From Phenylobacterium sp. (lineage in GTDB: Bacteria > Pseudomonadota > Alphaproteobacteria > Caulobacterales > Caulobacteraceae), in assembly GCF_030646615.1 (NCBI RefSeq), contig NZ_JAUSLG010000089.1, positions 1-64,000 of the forward strand: a DNA stretch of 64,000 nt, given 5' to 3'. Below the pieces are notes generated by a model, which saw nothing but the letters and a program-made list of their open reading frames with translations, was not told the origin of the DNA and did no database searches. This document shows, piece by piece, positions 27,073 through 35,327 of this stretch; the stretch's first letter is position 1; each line of letters opens with the position of its first letter. Made by a program: the position numbers and the translations under genes.

Positions 27073-27837
27073 TCAGCGCGCCGTGAAGCCGCCATCGACC
27101 GGCAGGGCGACGCCGGTGACGAAGCTCGCCTCTTCGGAGACCAGCCAGAGGACAGCGTCGGCCACCTCGCCGGGCTGCACCAGACGCCCCATGGGCACGG
27201 CCGAGACGATCTTGGCCTCATTGGCCGCCGCCTCGGCGGGATCGCCGCTCCGGCCGGTGAAGCCCTGCTTCATGGGCGTATCGGCCAGGCCCGGACAGAC
27301 CACATTGACGCGGATGCCATCGCCGGCCAGGGCCAGGGCCAGGGACTTCCCCAGCCCGACCACCCCCCATTTCGCCGCTGAATAGATCGGGCTCATCATC
27401 GAGCCCACCAGGCCCGAGATCGAGGCGGTGAAGACGATGGCGCCGCCGCCCCGGGCGCGCATATGGGGCGCGGCCTGGCCAGCGCCCAGGGCCGCCGATG
27501 TCACATTGAGGGCGATGGCCTTGTCATAGGCCGCCATGTCCAGGTTCTCGACCGAGGCGGGGCCGGGCATGCCGGCATGGGCCCAGAGAATGTCGATCCC
27601 GCCGAGGATCAGCGCGGCCTGGTCGATGCTGTCGCGCGCGCCCTGTGGCGTCGAGAGGTCGGCGACGATGGGGCAGACCTTGTCAGGCCCGATCTCGGCC
27701 ACCAGGGCCTCGAGGGCGCGGGCGTCGAGATCGATGGCCGCCACCTTGGCGCCTTCGCGGACGAACCGCTCCACCCCGGCCCGTCCCATGCCCGATGCGG
27801 CGGCGGTGACCACGGCCAGTTTTCCCTGCAGGCGCAT
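27073..27837 (-). CDS. Short-chain dehydrogenase/reductase
   Basis: A 254-residue classical SDR. The nucleotide loop TAAASGMG lies at residues 11-18, the acidic residue after beta-2 (AAIDLD) suggests NAD(H) preference, and the catalytic set is Asn111, Ser139, Tyr152 and Lys156 (IYSAAKWG). The usual NNAG motif reads AHAG, a substitution of the first structural asparagines. PVDGGFTAR closes the fold. It follows the ALDH gene by 12 bases, so an alcohol-to-aldehyde-to-acid sequence is plausible, with this enzyme oxidising the alcohol. Confidence 0.9.
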   Translation of the reverse strand: MRLQGKLAVVTAAASGMGRAGVERFVREGAKVAAIDLDARALEALVAEIGPDKVCPIVADLSTPQGARDSIDQAALILGGIDILWAHAGMPGPASVENLDMAAYDKAIALNVTSAALGAGQAAPHMRARGGGAIVFTASISGLVGSMMSPIYSAAKWGVVGLGKSLALALAGDGIRVNVVCPGLADTPMKQGFTGRSGDPAEAAANEAKIVSAVPMGRLVQPGEVADAVLWLVSEEASFVTGVALPVDGGFTAR

Positions 27838-27849
27838 TGGCGCGCTCCT

Positions 27850-29337
27850 CTAGGCGGCGAAGGGGTCGGCGAACCGGCCGGTGGTGGAGATGATCGTGGT
27901 GCGGGTGTCGAGATAGGGATCGAGCGCCTCGACCCCGTTCTCGCGGCCCCAGCCGCTGGCTTTCATGCCCCCATAGGGCGTCGACCATCGGATGTAGCGA
28001 TAGGTGTTCACCCAAACCATGCCGGCCTGGATGCGGGCGGCCACCCGATGGGCGCGGCCCACATCGGAGGTCCAGAGCCCCGCCGCCAGGCCGTATGAGG
28101 TGTCGTTGGCGATGGCCACCGCCTCGTCCTCCCCGTCGAAGGGCAGGATGGCGACCACAGGGCCGAAGATCTCCTCCTGCGCGATGCGCATGGACGGCGT
28201 CACGTCGGCGAAGACGGTGGGCTCGACGAAATAGCCTGCCGCCAATTCCGCCGTCTCGATGCGGCGGCCGCCGGCGACCAGGGTCGCGCCTTCGTCTCGC
28301 CCGATCTCGATATAGCCCAGGGTCTTGTCCAGCTGCTGCTGGTGCGCCTGCGGCCCCATATGGGTGGCGGGGTCCAGCGGCGCGCCGACCCGCACCCGGC
28401 CCGCCGTGCGCCGGAAGGCCTCGACCACCTGGTCATAGATCGGCCGTTCCACCAGGACGCGGGCCCCGAGCGCGCAGCTCTGGCCGCACAGGGCCCAGGC
28501 CGAGCCGGTGGCGGCGTTCAGGGCCTGTTCGAGATCGGCGTCGGCGAAGATGACGTGCGGCGCCTTGCCGCCCAGCTCGAAGGTGAAGCGCTTCAGGGTG
28601 TCGGCGCCGGTCTTCAGGAGCGTCTTGGCCGTGGCGCCCGAGCCGGTGAAGCTGATCTTGGCCACATCGGGATGTGTGGCCAGCCGGGCGCCGGCGCTCG
28701 CCCCGTCGCCTGGGACCATATTGACGACGCCGGGCGGTAGACCCGCCGCCTCGACCAGATGCGCCAGCGCCAGGGACGAGGCGGGCGTCTGTTCTGCGGG
28801 CTTGAGGACCACCGTGCAGCCGGCCGCCAGGGCCGGGCCAAGCTTCCAGGTCGCCGCCATCAACGGGACATTCCACGGCGTGATGGCGCCGACCACGCCG
28901 ACGGGAACCCGGCTGGTGAAGGCGTGTACGGCGTCGTCCAGGGGAATGGTCCGCCCATCGAGCTTGTCGGCCAGGGAGGCGAACCAGTGGAAGTATTGGG
29001 GGTGCAGGCCGATATCGGCCCGCGACTCGCGGATCGCACGGCCATTGTCCTGGGATTCGACCTGGGCCAGGGCCTCGACCTGCGTCGCATAGAGATCGGC
29101 GAAGCGGCGGAGCATCGCCGCCCGCTCCCAGCCGGCGAGCCGTCCCCAGGGCCCCTCGAACGCCGCCCGCGCCGCGGCCACCGCACGGTCAATATCCTGA
29201 ACACCGCCATAGGCGACCTGTCCCCAGCTCCGCCCGGTGGCGGGATCGATGCTGGCGCGGAGGCCGCCATCCAGCGGCGCCACCCACTCTCCGCCAATGA
29301 ACAGGCGATCAAACTGAAACGCCACCGTGGCCCCCAT
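27850..29337 (-). CDS. Aldehyde dehydrogenase, NAD(P)-dependent
   Basis: A 495-residue ALDH-superfamily enzyme that oxidises an aldehyde to the acid. Active-site residues are in place: the oxyanion asparagine in AITPWNVP (Asn156), the cofactor loop FTGSGATAK, Glu254 in FELGGKAP and the nucleophile in GQSCALG (Cys288). PYGGMKASGWGRENG matches the C-terminal family motif. The ATG has GGAG five bases upstream. It is the first gene of the operon running to 22565 and lies directly under the probable IclR operator. Betaine-aldehyde-like and aromatic aldehyde dehydrogenases share this architecture, so the substrate is not resolved. Confidence 0.92.
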   Translation of the reverse strand: MGATVAFQFDRLFIGGEWVAPLDGGLRASIDPATGRSWGQVAYGGVQDIDRAVAAARAAFEGPWGRLAGWERAAMLRRFADLYATQVEALAQVESQDNGRAIRESRADIGLHPQYFHWFASLADKLDGRTIPLDDAVHAFTSRVPVGVVGAITPWNVPLMAATWKLGPALAAGCTVVLKPAEQTPASSLALAHLVEAAGLPPGVVNMVPGDGASAGARLATHPDVAKISFTGSGATAKTLLKTGADTLKRFTFELGGKAPHVIFADADLEQALNAATGSAWALCGQSCALGARVLVERPIYDQVVEAFRRTAGRVRVGAPLDPATHMGPQAHQQQLDKTLGYIEIGRDEGATLVAGGRRIETAELAAGYFVEPTVFADVTPSMRIAQEEIFGPVVAILPFDGEDEAVAIANDTSYGLAAGLWTSDVGRAHRVAARIQAGMVWVNTYRYIRWSTPYGGMKASGWGRENGVEALDPYLDTRTTIISTTGRFADPFAA

Positions 29338-29350
29338 CTAGCTCCGCATG

Positions 29351-29386
29351 TGGACGAAATAGTCCATACTCAGAAATCGGAGTCAA
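29351..29386 (-). promoter_or_regulatory. Putative promoter and IclR-type operator of the ALDH operon
   Basis: On the minus strand TTGACT (29381-29386) is followed after 17 bases by ACTATT (29358-29363), a fair -35/-10 pair. The -10 element lies inside the inverted repeat TGGAC-GAAATA-GTCCA (29351-29366). Repressor binding there would block the promoter. The IclR protein of the operon is the likely ligand. Confidence 0.5.
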
Positions 29387-29431
29387 TGTTCGACGAGGTT
29401 CAGCAGGGATGGCGGTTCCCGGCGTCGCATC

Positions 29432-29465
29432 AAAAAACCCTGCCTGGATCATCTCCAGGCAGGGT
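29432..29465 (-). terminator. Strong intrinsic terminator of the DUF4198 gene
   Basis: Perfect 12-bp arms ACCCTGCCTGGA (29437-29448) and TCCAGGCAGGGT (29454-29465) with loop TCATC. Read on the minus strand the hairpin is followed by T6, about 50 bases after the DUF4198 stop. Confidence 0.9.
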
Positions 29466-29514
29466 CGCGAGAATTTGCGCCGTCCCACGGGGGCGGCAAC
29501 GGCGTTCCGGCCGG

Positions 29515-30162
29515 CTAATCCACGAAGGTGAGGGTGGCGATGTGGTGGATCTTGGCGACTTCGTGCTCCCCCACCCTGGCGGGGGATTCGACGGTGTGGC
29601 TCACGGCAAGCAGGTAGCGGCCATCCCAGGTGGTCGGGATGGTGAGACGCCCGGCGGCGTCGGTCTTGAAAGACTTCGACCAGCGATCCGGATTGATCAG
29701 CGTCACCGAAGCGTCGGCCAGGGGGCTGCCCTCATAGGTCACGGCGAAGGTGTCCCCTTCCGGCGTGACCGGCGCAATCTCCAGGTCCAGGACCGTGCGG
29801 GTTTCGGTTCGCCCGGCGCGGGCGTGGAAGACCGCAGCCTCCTTGGCGTCGTCCTCGCCCCAGGGGGCGAACACCGAGTCGTCGGTGGCGCGCACATCCC
29901 CATCGCCGGTGACGGCAACCTCCAGGTGGTCGGTCTTGCGGGTGAGGACGGCGGGCGCGCTGCGGTCGGTGGTGAACACCACCGGCGCCTTCAGTTTGGC
30001 GAATTCCGGATCGCCGCCGGCAGGAACCGGCTCGGCCGGCTCGCCGAGATAGACCCGAACGGGTCCTGCGCCATCGCGCTCCAACCAGACCTCGTGGGCC
30101 TCGGCCAGGGTTCCCCACCCCAGCAGGGCGGCGGCGAGGGTTACGGTGATGGTCGCGCGCAT
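29515..30162 (-). CDS. DUF4198 family periplasmic protein
   Basis: A 215-residue exported protein. The signal peptide ends at AEA and the mature protein begins HEVWLERD, the conserved opening of DUF4198 proteins, with a histidine that may become the N-terminal metal ligand. A C-terminal beta-sandwich follows (PVTPEGDTFAVTYEGSPLAD, then GRYLLAVSHTVE). The family is usually linked to transition-metal uptake, for example nickel, and often co-occurs with TonB receptors; the metal here is unknown. The ATG at 30162 has GGAG eight bases upstream. It has its own strong terminator, and an AT-rich palindrome lies 42 bases upstream, fitting metal-responsive control. Confidence 0.8.
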   Translation of the reverse strand: MRATITVTLAAALLGWGTLAEAHEVWLERDGAGPVRVYLGEPAEPVPAGGDPEFAKLKAPVVFTTDRSAPAVLTRKTDHLEVAVTGDGDVRATDDSVFAPWGEDDAKEAAVFHARAGRTETRTVLDLEIAPVTPEGDTFAVTYEGSPLADASVTLINPDRWSKSFKTDAAGRLTIPTTWDGRYLLAVSHTVESPARVGEHEVAKIHHIATLTFVD

Positions 30163-30204
30163 GGGGCTCTCCTCGATAGGGCTTCTCGAGGGCATTAATG
30201 CATG

Positions 30205-30216
30205 TAATAATTATTA
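30205..30216. promoter_or_regulatory. AT-rich perfect palindrome, Fur-like
   Basis: TAATAATTATTA, a perfect 12-bp palindrome in an AT-rich island between the divergent DUF4198 and PNPOx-like genes. The surrounding bases resemble a degenerate Fur box. Metal-dependent regulation is inferred only. Confidence 0.4.
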
Positions 30217-30339
30217 GCAAGTATGGACGGCGCGGAGGGGTTGGTTCCCCTCCAAGCCTTTTACCGGCGGAGGTGGTCCGGCGAACGGGCGCTCCAACGT
30301 CGTTGCTGCAAGCGACCCTGCAACCCTTTGTCACGAGGC

Positions 30340-31341
30340 ATGACCGGGATGATCGACACCCTTGAGGATCTGGAGGCCTGCATCGGCGTGGCCGCCCTGC
30401 CGGTGAAGATGAAGATTATCGATCACCTGGACGCCGAGGCGGCGCGATGGCTGGCGTCCTCGCCGCTCGCCTTCGTCGCCATCGGCGGGCCAGACGGACC
30501 GCAGGCGGCGGTGGCGGGCGGAACGGCCGGCTTCGCCTCGGCGCCGGCCCCGGCGCAGCTGAGGATTCCCCGCTCGGCGATCGATGGCCTCGACCAGATT
30601 CACGAGGGGGCCGGAGCCGGCGCGCTCTTCCTCGCCCCCGGGGTCGGGGAAACCCTGCGCGTCAATGGCCGGATCGCTGGCCTCTCGGCTGACGCCGTCG
30701 AGATCGCCGTCGATGAGTGCTTTGTCCACTGCGCCAAGGCGCTGATCCGCTCCGACTTCTGGGCGGCCGACGAGGCGGCGCCGCCATCTGCACCCGAAGC
30801 CTTCCTGGGCGCAGTCCGCTTCCTGGCCTTGGCCAGCATGGACGAAGAGGGCCGCGTCGATATCAGCCCCAAGGGGGATCCAGCCGGCCGTCTGATCCGG
30901 TTGATCGAGGGCCGCGCGGCGCTGGCCGAACGCCCGGGCAATCGCCTGGCGTTTGGCTATCGCAACATCATCACCCAGCCGAGAATCGCCGCCCTTGGCC
31001 TGGTTCCTGGCGCAAGCCGCGTTCTGAAGCTCTCCGGGCGGGCCCAGCTCACCACCGAAGAGGCCCTTCGCGCGGCCTTTGTCGTCGAGGACAAGGCGCC
31101 GATCCTGGCCATGCTCATTGATGACCTTAACCTCGACCTTGTTGACAGTCCTGCCCTGGAGCGGGCCGCGCCCTGGGCTGGCGAGGCTCCGGCGCCGGAC
31201 ATTGATCCCGCCGCCATCCTCATGGCGCATCTGAAGCACAACAAGGCCCGAGGCGTGGCGGCCACCCTGCTGCGACTGTCGGTCAACCGGGGTCTCATCG
31301 CCAGCGGCCTCAAGACCAACTACAAGACCCAGCTCTACTGA
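30340..31341 (+). CDS. Pyridoxamine 5'-phosphate oxidase-like protein with two split-barrel units
   Basis: A 333-residue protein with two FMN split-barrel-like stretches. The first carries WLASSPLAFVAIGGPDG and ETLRVNGRIAGLSADAVEIA with the family text CFVHCAKALIRSDFW. The second carries FLALASMDEEGRVDISPKGD and PGNRLAFGYRNIITQPRIAA. Most relatives have one such unit of about 200 residues, so this looks like an internal fusion or duplication. Flavin binding is likely; the reaction is not known. The start may be ATG 30340 or ATG 30349; GAGG at 30335-30338 favours the latter by spacing. It is divergent from the DUF4198 gene. Confidence 0.72.
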   Translation: MTGMIDTLEDLEACIGVAALPVKMKIIDHLDAEAARWLASSPLAFVAIGGPDGPQAAVAGGTAGFASAPAPAQLRIPRSAIDGLDQIHEGAGAGALFLAPGVGETLRVNGRIAGLSADAVEIAVDECFVHCAKALIRSDFWAADEAAPPSAPEAFLGAVRFLALASMDEEGRVDISPKGDPAGRLIRLIEGRAALAERPGNRLAFGYRNIITQPRIAALGLVPGASRVLKLSGRAQLTTEEALRAAFVVEDKAPILAMLIDDLNLDLVDSPALERAAPWAGEAPAPDIDPAAILMAHLKHNKARGVAATLLRLSVNRGLIASGLKTNYKTQLY

Positions 31342-31605
31342 GGTCTGACCGGTCCAGCCCCGGGGCGGCGCCGTCTGCTCGCGTCTGCCGCATAGGACGT
31401 GGGCCCGACGGGCTTCCAGCATACTCACCGAGCGCGGCGGGCTTCACGCCAGCCAACAGGGGCGCCTAGGAAAGCGGCGCCGATCGCCTTGAACGCCGTC
31501 GCCCGGGGCGCCCGGCGCCCCGTCGCTCGCCGGGGCGCAAACGGGCTCGCTCAACACCGCATTGATGTATGACAATCATACGTAATTCGTGTGGAGGGCG
31601 TTTAT
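31342..31605. other. Intergenic region with GC-rich inverted repeats
   Basis: No convincing gene is seen in these 264 bases. CGGGGCGCC-C-GGCGCCCCG (31504-31522) is a perfect inverted repeat that may act as a weak terminator for the PNPOx-like gene, and the operator-like GTATGACAATCATAC lies near the right end. Confidence 0.4.
31566..31581. promoter_or_regulatory. Putative GntR operator upstream of amidohydrolase-MFS pair
   Basis: GTATGA-CAA-TCATAC (31567-31581) is a perfect inverted repeat. Its left half with the preceding T is the reverse complement of TTGTCATACA, the core of the sites at 39582 and 41279. It lies 25 bases before the amidohydrolase start. Confidence 0.55.
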
Positions 31606-32952
31606 ATGGCGAGCTTGTTCAGAACCTTGGCCGGCGGCGTGGCCCTGGCCTGCGCCGTGGGGCTCAGCCCAAGCCTCGCCCAGGCGCCGGGGCCTTCGCC
31701 GACGCCGAAAACCACCGCCATACACGCCGGCCGCCTGATCGATGGCCTCTCGGCCCGGCCGCAGAGCCAGGTCACCATCCTGATCACCGACGATCGGATC
31801 ACGGCGGTGGAGCCGGGCTTTGTCTCGCCCCCCGGGGCCGAGGTGATCGACCTGTCGAGCGCCACAGTGCTGCCGGGCCTGATCGATGGCCACACCCATG
31901 TGACCTCCCTGCGCCGCACGGGCAACGGCATCGCCAAGAGCGTCACCTATTCCCCGCTGGACATGGCCCTGGCCGCCACGGTCAACGCCGAGGCCATCCT
32001 GCGCTCCGGCGTCACCACGGTGCGTGACCTGGGCGGCAACTACGGGACCGACCTCGCCCTGAAGAAGGCCATCGAGCTGGGCGAAGTGGCCGGCCCGCGC
32101 ATGTGGGTGGCCGGCGAGGCCATAGGCCCCACCGGCGGCCACACCGACTGGAGCCATGGCTATGCCGAGGACATGTCCCGCCGCGACTGGGGGGCAGGGC
32201 TGGCCGACGGCGCCGACGCCGTCACCCGCCTGGCGCGCACCCAGCACAAGCTCGGCGTCAATATCATCAAGATCATGCCCAGCGGCGGGGTGGTCAGCCA
32301 GGGGGACGATCCCAAGGCCCAGCTGATGACCGAGGCCGAGATCAGGGCGGCCGTCGACACCGCCCACGCCATGGGCATGAAGGTCGCCGCCCACGGCCAC
32401 GGCAAGGAAGCCATCGACATCGCCGTGCGCTTAGGCGCGTCCTCCATCGAGCACGGCACCTATGCCGACGATGAGAGCTGGCGGTTGATGAAGACCCACG
32501 GGACCTATTTCGTGCCGACCCTGCTGACCACCCAGCGGCTGTACGACCTGGCCACCCATGCGCCTCAGACCCTCAACCCGTACACGGTGCGCAAGGTGCT
32601 GGAGATGGGATCCAGCATCGGCAAGCTGACCCGGGCGCATAAGGCTGGGGTGAAGATCGCCTTCGGCAGCGACACGGGGCTCGGTGAGAACCTGCAGGAG
32701 GCCGCCCTGATGGTGGAGGCCGGCATGACGCCGGCCGAGGTGATCCTGGCCGCCACGGCCAACGCCGCCGACCTGATCGGCTCCAACGAGATCGGCGCGG
32801 TGCAGGCCGGCCGCTATGCCGACATCGTGGCCGTCGCCGGCGATCCCCTGACCGACATCACCGAACTGGAGCGCGTCCAGTTCGTGATGAAGGGCGGGGT
32901 GGTCTACAAGGCCGGCGGCGAGAACCTGTACGTCCAGATGGTGAACCCGTGA
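31606..32952 (+). CDS. Imidazolonepropionase-like amidohydrolase (Xaa-Pro/N-acyl amide type), exported
   Basis: A 448-residue amidohydrolase with a signal peptide ending near SLAQ. The metal site is complete: DGHTHV, the lysine likely to be carbamylated in VNIIKIMPSGGV, AHGHGKEAIDIA, SSIEHGTYADD and AFGSDTGLGE. The branch includes prolyl dipeptidases and aryl-amide hydrolases such as ochratoxin amidases, so an amide bond next to a bulky group is the probable target. The ATG at 31606 has GGAGG nine bases upstream. Its stop overlaps the MFS start as GTGA, and the GntR-type site 25 bases before the start links it to the aromatic pathway genes 8-10 kb downstream. Confidence 0.88.
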   Translation: MASLFRTLAGGVALACAVGLSPSLAQAPGPSPTPKTTAIHAGRLIDGLSARPQSQVTILITDDRITAVEPGFVSPPGAEVIDLSSATVLPGLIDGHTHVTSLRRTGNGIAKSVTYSPLDMALAATVNAEAILRSGVTTVRDLGGNYGTDLALKKAIELGEVAGPRMWVAGEAIGPTGGHTDWSHGYAEDMSRRDWGAGLADGADAVTRLARTQHKLGVNIIKIMPSGGVVSQGDDPKAQLMTEAEIRAAVDTAHAMGMKVAAHGHGKEAIDIAVRLGASSIEHGTYADDESWRLMKTHGTYFVPTLLTTQRLYDLATHAPQTLNPYTVRKVLEMGSSIGKLTRAHKAGVKIAFGSDTGLGENLQEAALMVEAGMTPAEVILAATANAADLIGSNEIGAVQAGRYADIVAVAGDPLTDITELERVQFVMKGGVVYKAGGENLYVQMVNP

Positions 32953-34217
32953 GCGCGGTCTCCGTCGCCGAAACCGGCGAGCCGGGCGCCGCAAGGCCGA
33001 CCGTCCGAGGCTGGCTGATCGTCGCGGTTTCCCTGGTGGGAATTTCGGCCGGGCCAGCGGCCTTCGGCATCGCCTCGCTTGGCCTGTTCATCGGGACCTT
33101 CGAGCAGCAGTTCGGCTGGGGCCGGGCGGAGATGAGCGCCGCAGCCTCGCTGATGATGCTGTGCTCGGCGGTCTCCATGCCCCTGGTGGGACGCCTGGTG
33201 GACCGGTTCGGGTCGCGCCGGGTGCTGATCCCCTCCCTGGTGATCCTGGCGGCCTGCATGCTGGCCCTGACCCAGGTCACCCAGCTCTGGCACTTCATGG
33301 GGATCTACGTGGCCATGGGCACGGTGGCGGCGGGCTCCAACAGCGTGGCCTATATGCGGGTCCTGGCCACCTGGTTCGACAAGTCCCGGGGCCTGGCCAT
33401 CGGCATCGCCGGCAGCGGCACGGGCTTCGGCTTCGCCTATGTGCCCCTGGTGGGCCAGGGCGCCATCTCGCAGTTCGGCTGGCAGGGCGGCTATGTGGCG
33501 CTGGGCCTGATCCTGCTCTGTGTGGCCCTGCCCATGGTGGTCTTCCTGTTGCAGGAACAGCCGGGCGCGCCGGCCGGGCAGGGGGCGGACGCCCCGCCCG
33601 CCGCCGCCCTGGGCGACACGCTGAAACAGGCCATGGCCAAGCGCGACTTCTGGATGCTGATCGCCATCTTCGTGGTGCTGGCCTTCGTTCTCTATGGGCT
33701 GATCCCGCACATGGTGCCCCTGCTCGGCGACCGGGGCATGAGCCCCGAGGCCGCCGCCGGGGTCGCCTCGATCTTCGGCCTGGCCACCTTTGGCGGCCGG
33801 ATCCTGATCGGCTTCCTGCTGGACAAGTTCGACGCCCGGCATATCGGCCTGGTCTTCTTCAGCCTCTCGGCGGTGGGGCTGGCCCTTTTGTGGGCGCCGC
33901 TGCCGGCCTGGGCGATGATCTTCCCGGCCCTGTTGCTGGGGGGCAGCCTGGGCGCCGAGGTGGACATGCTGGCCTATCTGGCCAGCCGCTATTTCGGACT
34001 GAAGTGCTTCGCCCAGATCTTCGGGGTCCTGTTCGGGGCGGTGATGATCGCCATGGGGCTTGGCCCCGTCGCCTTCGGCTTCGTCTTCGACCTGACCGGC
34101 TCCTACCAGGCCATGCTGGCCGTCGGCGCAGGGCTCTGCCTGGTGGCCTCCAGCCTGGTCCTGACCCTCAACCCCTATCAGGAGCGCCGCCGCGGCGGCC
34201 CCGTCTCCGTGACCTGA
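32949..34217 (+). CDS. MFS transporter, monocarboxylate/oxalate-formate antiporter-like
   Basis: A 422-residue twelve-helix carrier. It shows GRLVDRFGSRRVLIPSLV in the loop after helix 2 and AYMRVLATWFDKSRGLAIGI, a string common in MCT/OFA-type members, with a matching RILIGFLLDKFDARHIGLVF in the second half. The GTG start overlaps the amidohydrolase stop by four bases, so the pair is translationally coupled. It probably takes up a carboxylate set free by the exported amidohydrolase. A strong terminator follows. Confidence 0.9.
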   Translation: MSAVSVAETGEPGAARPTVRGWLIVAVSLVGISAGPAAFGIASLGLFIGTFEQQFGWGRAEMSAAASLMMLCSAVSMPLVGRLVDRFGSRRVLIPSLVILAACMLALTQVTQLWHFMGIYVAMGTVAAGSNSVAYMRVLATWFDKSRGLAIGIAGSGTGFGFAYVPLVGQGAISQFGWQGGYVALGLILLCVALPMVVFLLQEQPGAPAGQGADAPPAAALGDTLKQAMAKRDFWMLIAIFVVLAFVLYGLIPHMVPLLGDRGMSPEAAAGVASIFGLATFGGRILIGFLLDKFDARHIGLVFFSLSAVGLALLWAPLPAWAMIFPALLLGGSLGAEVDMLAYLASRYFGLKCFAQIFGVLFGAVMIAMGLGPVAFGFVFDLTGSYQAMLAVGAGLCLVASSLVLTLNPYQERRRGGPVSVT

Positions 34218-34257
34218 GCTTTCCTTGCGCGGCTCTCCCCGGTCGTCGCAACGAAAA

Positions 34258-34293
34258 GGAAGGGCCCGCGCCATCCCCTGGCGCGGGCCCTTT
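34258..34293. terminator. Bidirectional intrinsic terminator
   Basis: Perfect 12-bp arms GGGCCCGCGCCA (34262-34273) and TGGCGCGGGCCC (34279-34290), loop TCCCC, TTT on the right and an A-rich stretch on the left. It lies between the convergent MFS and TauD genes. Confidence 0.9.
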
Positions 34294-34317
34294 GTCGTTC
34301 CGGCCGTAAGGCGGCGA

Positions 34318-35133
34318 TCAGGCCGCGGCGTAGTCTGCCGCATTCCCCTCGATCTGCACCCGGAAGCCCGAGCGTTCGTGCGGGAAATAGTCCCAGATCG
34401 CCAGGTGCTGGGTGCAGCGATTGTCCCAGAAGGCCACCGCATGGGGCGTCCAGCGGAAGCGCACCTGGAAATAGGCGTTCTCCGCATGCTTGAAGAGGTA
34501 CTGCAGGATGGCCTCGCTCTCGTCCTGCGGCACATCGTTGATGTGGCTGGTGAAGCCGCGGTTGACGAACAACAGCTTGCGCCCCGTGATCGGGTGGGTG
34601 CGGATCACCGGATGGACGGCGACCGGATACTTGCCGTCGGGATCGAAGCGGCCGAAGGCCAGCTTGCCGTCATGGGTGGCGGTCAGCTGCTCCAGATAGG
34701 CCTTCATCGGCGCCGACAGGGCGTCATAGGCCGCATACATGCTGGAAAACGCCGTATCGCCGCCCATCGGCGGCAGGGTGTGCAGATAGAGCACGCTGCC
34801 CATGGGCGGGACCGGCAGGCAGGACATGTCGGTGTGCCACTCCTCGCCGGCCACGTGCTTGGAGGTGGCGTCGGCGTGCAGCTTGCGCACCTCCGGATGC
34901 TCGGGCAGCCCCTTCAGGGCGTGGATCTGCAACTCTCCGAAATACTGGCCGACCCGCTTCAGCGAGGCCGGATCCAGGGGCTGGTCGCGGAAGAAGATCA
35001 CGCCGTGGTCGTGGAGGGCCTGACGCACCTCGGCGACCTGTTCGTCGCTCAGGGGCTGGGTCAGATCGACGCCGGAAATCTCGGCGCCGATGGTGGGGGT
35101 AAGCGGCTGGGCCTGGAGGGTCCTGTACGACAT
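34318..35133 (-). CDS. TauD/TfdA family dioxygenase
   Basis: A 271-residue Fe(II)/2-oxoglutarate dioxygenase. The iron ligands are in WHTDMS and TQHLAIWDYFP, and the 2-oxoglutarate-binding arginine in HERSGFRVQI. HGVIFFRDQPLD and PMGSVLYLHTLPPMGGDTAF are typical of the family. Members oxidise taurine, alkylsulfates, 2,4-D-type ethers and similar compounds, releasing an aldehyde and a heteroatom group. The divergent GntR gene and the palindromic site between them suggest substrate-induced expression. No sulfonate or phenoxy transporter is adjacent, so the substrate is open. Confidence 0.9.
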   Translation of the reverse strand: MSYRTLQAQPLTPTIGAEISGVDLTQPLSDEQVAEVRQALHDHGVIFFRDQPLDPASLKRVGQYFGELQIHALKGLPEHPEVRKLHADATSKHVAGEEWHTDMSCLPVPPMGSVLYLHTLPPMGGDTAFSSMYAAYDALSAPMKAYLEQLTATHDGKLAFGRFDPDGKYPVAVHPVIRTHPITGRKLLFVNRGFTSHINDVPQDESEAILQYLFKHAENAYFQVRFRWTPHAVAFWDNRCTQHLAIWDYFPHERSGFRVQIEGNAADYAAA

Positions 35134-35208
35134 TGAAATCCCATTGATCGAAACAAGGTGCGCGAGCGCTGCGCCATCTGGCGGGAGGCGCGCCTCGGCT
35201 TCAAGTCT

Positions 35209-35220
35209 ATTGTATACAGT
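35209..35220. promoter_or_regulatory. Putative GntR operator between TauD and GntR genes
   Basis: ATTGTATACAGT, one base from the perfect palindrome ATTGTATACAAT typical of FadR-branch GntR regulators. It lies between the divergent dioxygenase and regulator genes. Confidence 0.55.
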
Positions 35221-35327
35221 ATCCCGTATTCTCTGTCAGGCGCCCGCTGCGAGGCGCCGTTGCCGCCGGCGCGTCTATGGCCTAGTCGAAGGGGGATCGA
35301 TCGCCGTCAATTAAGGGAATCCCGCGC

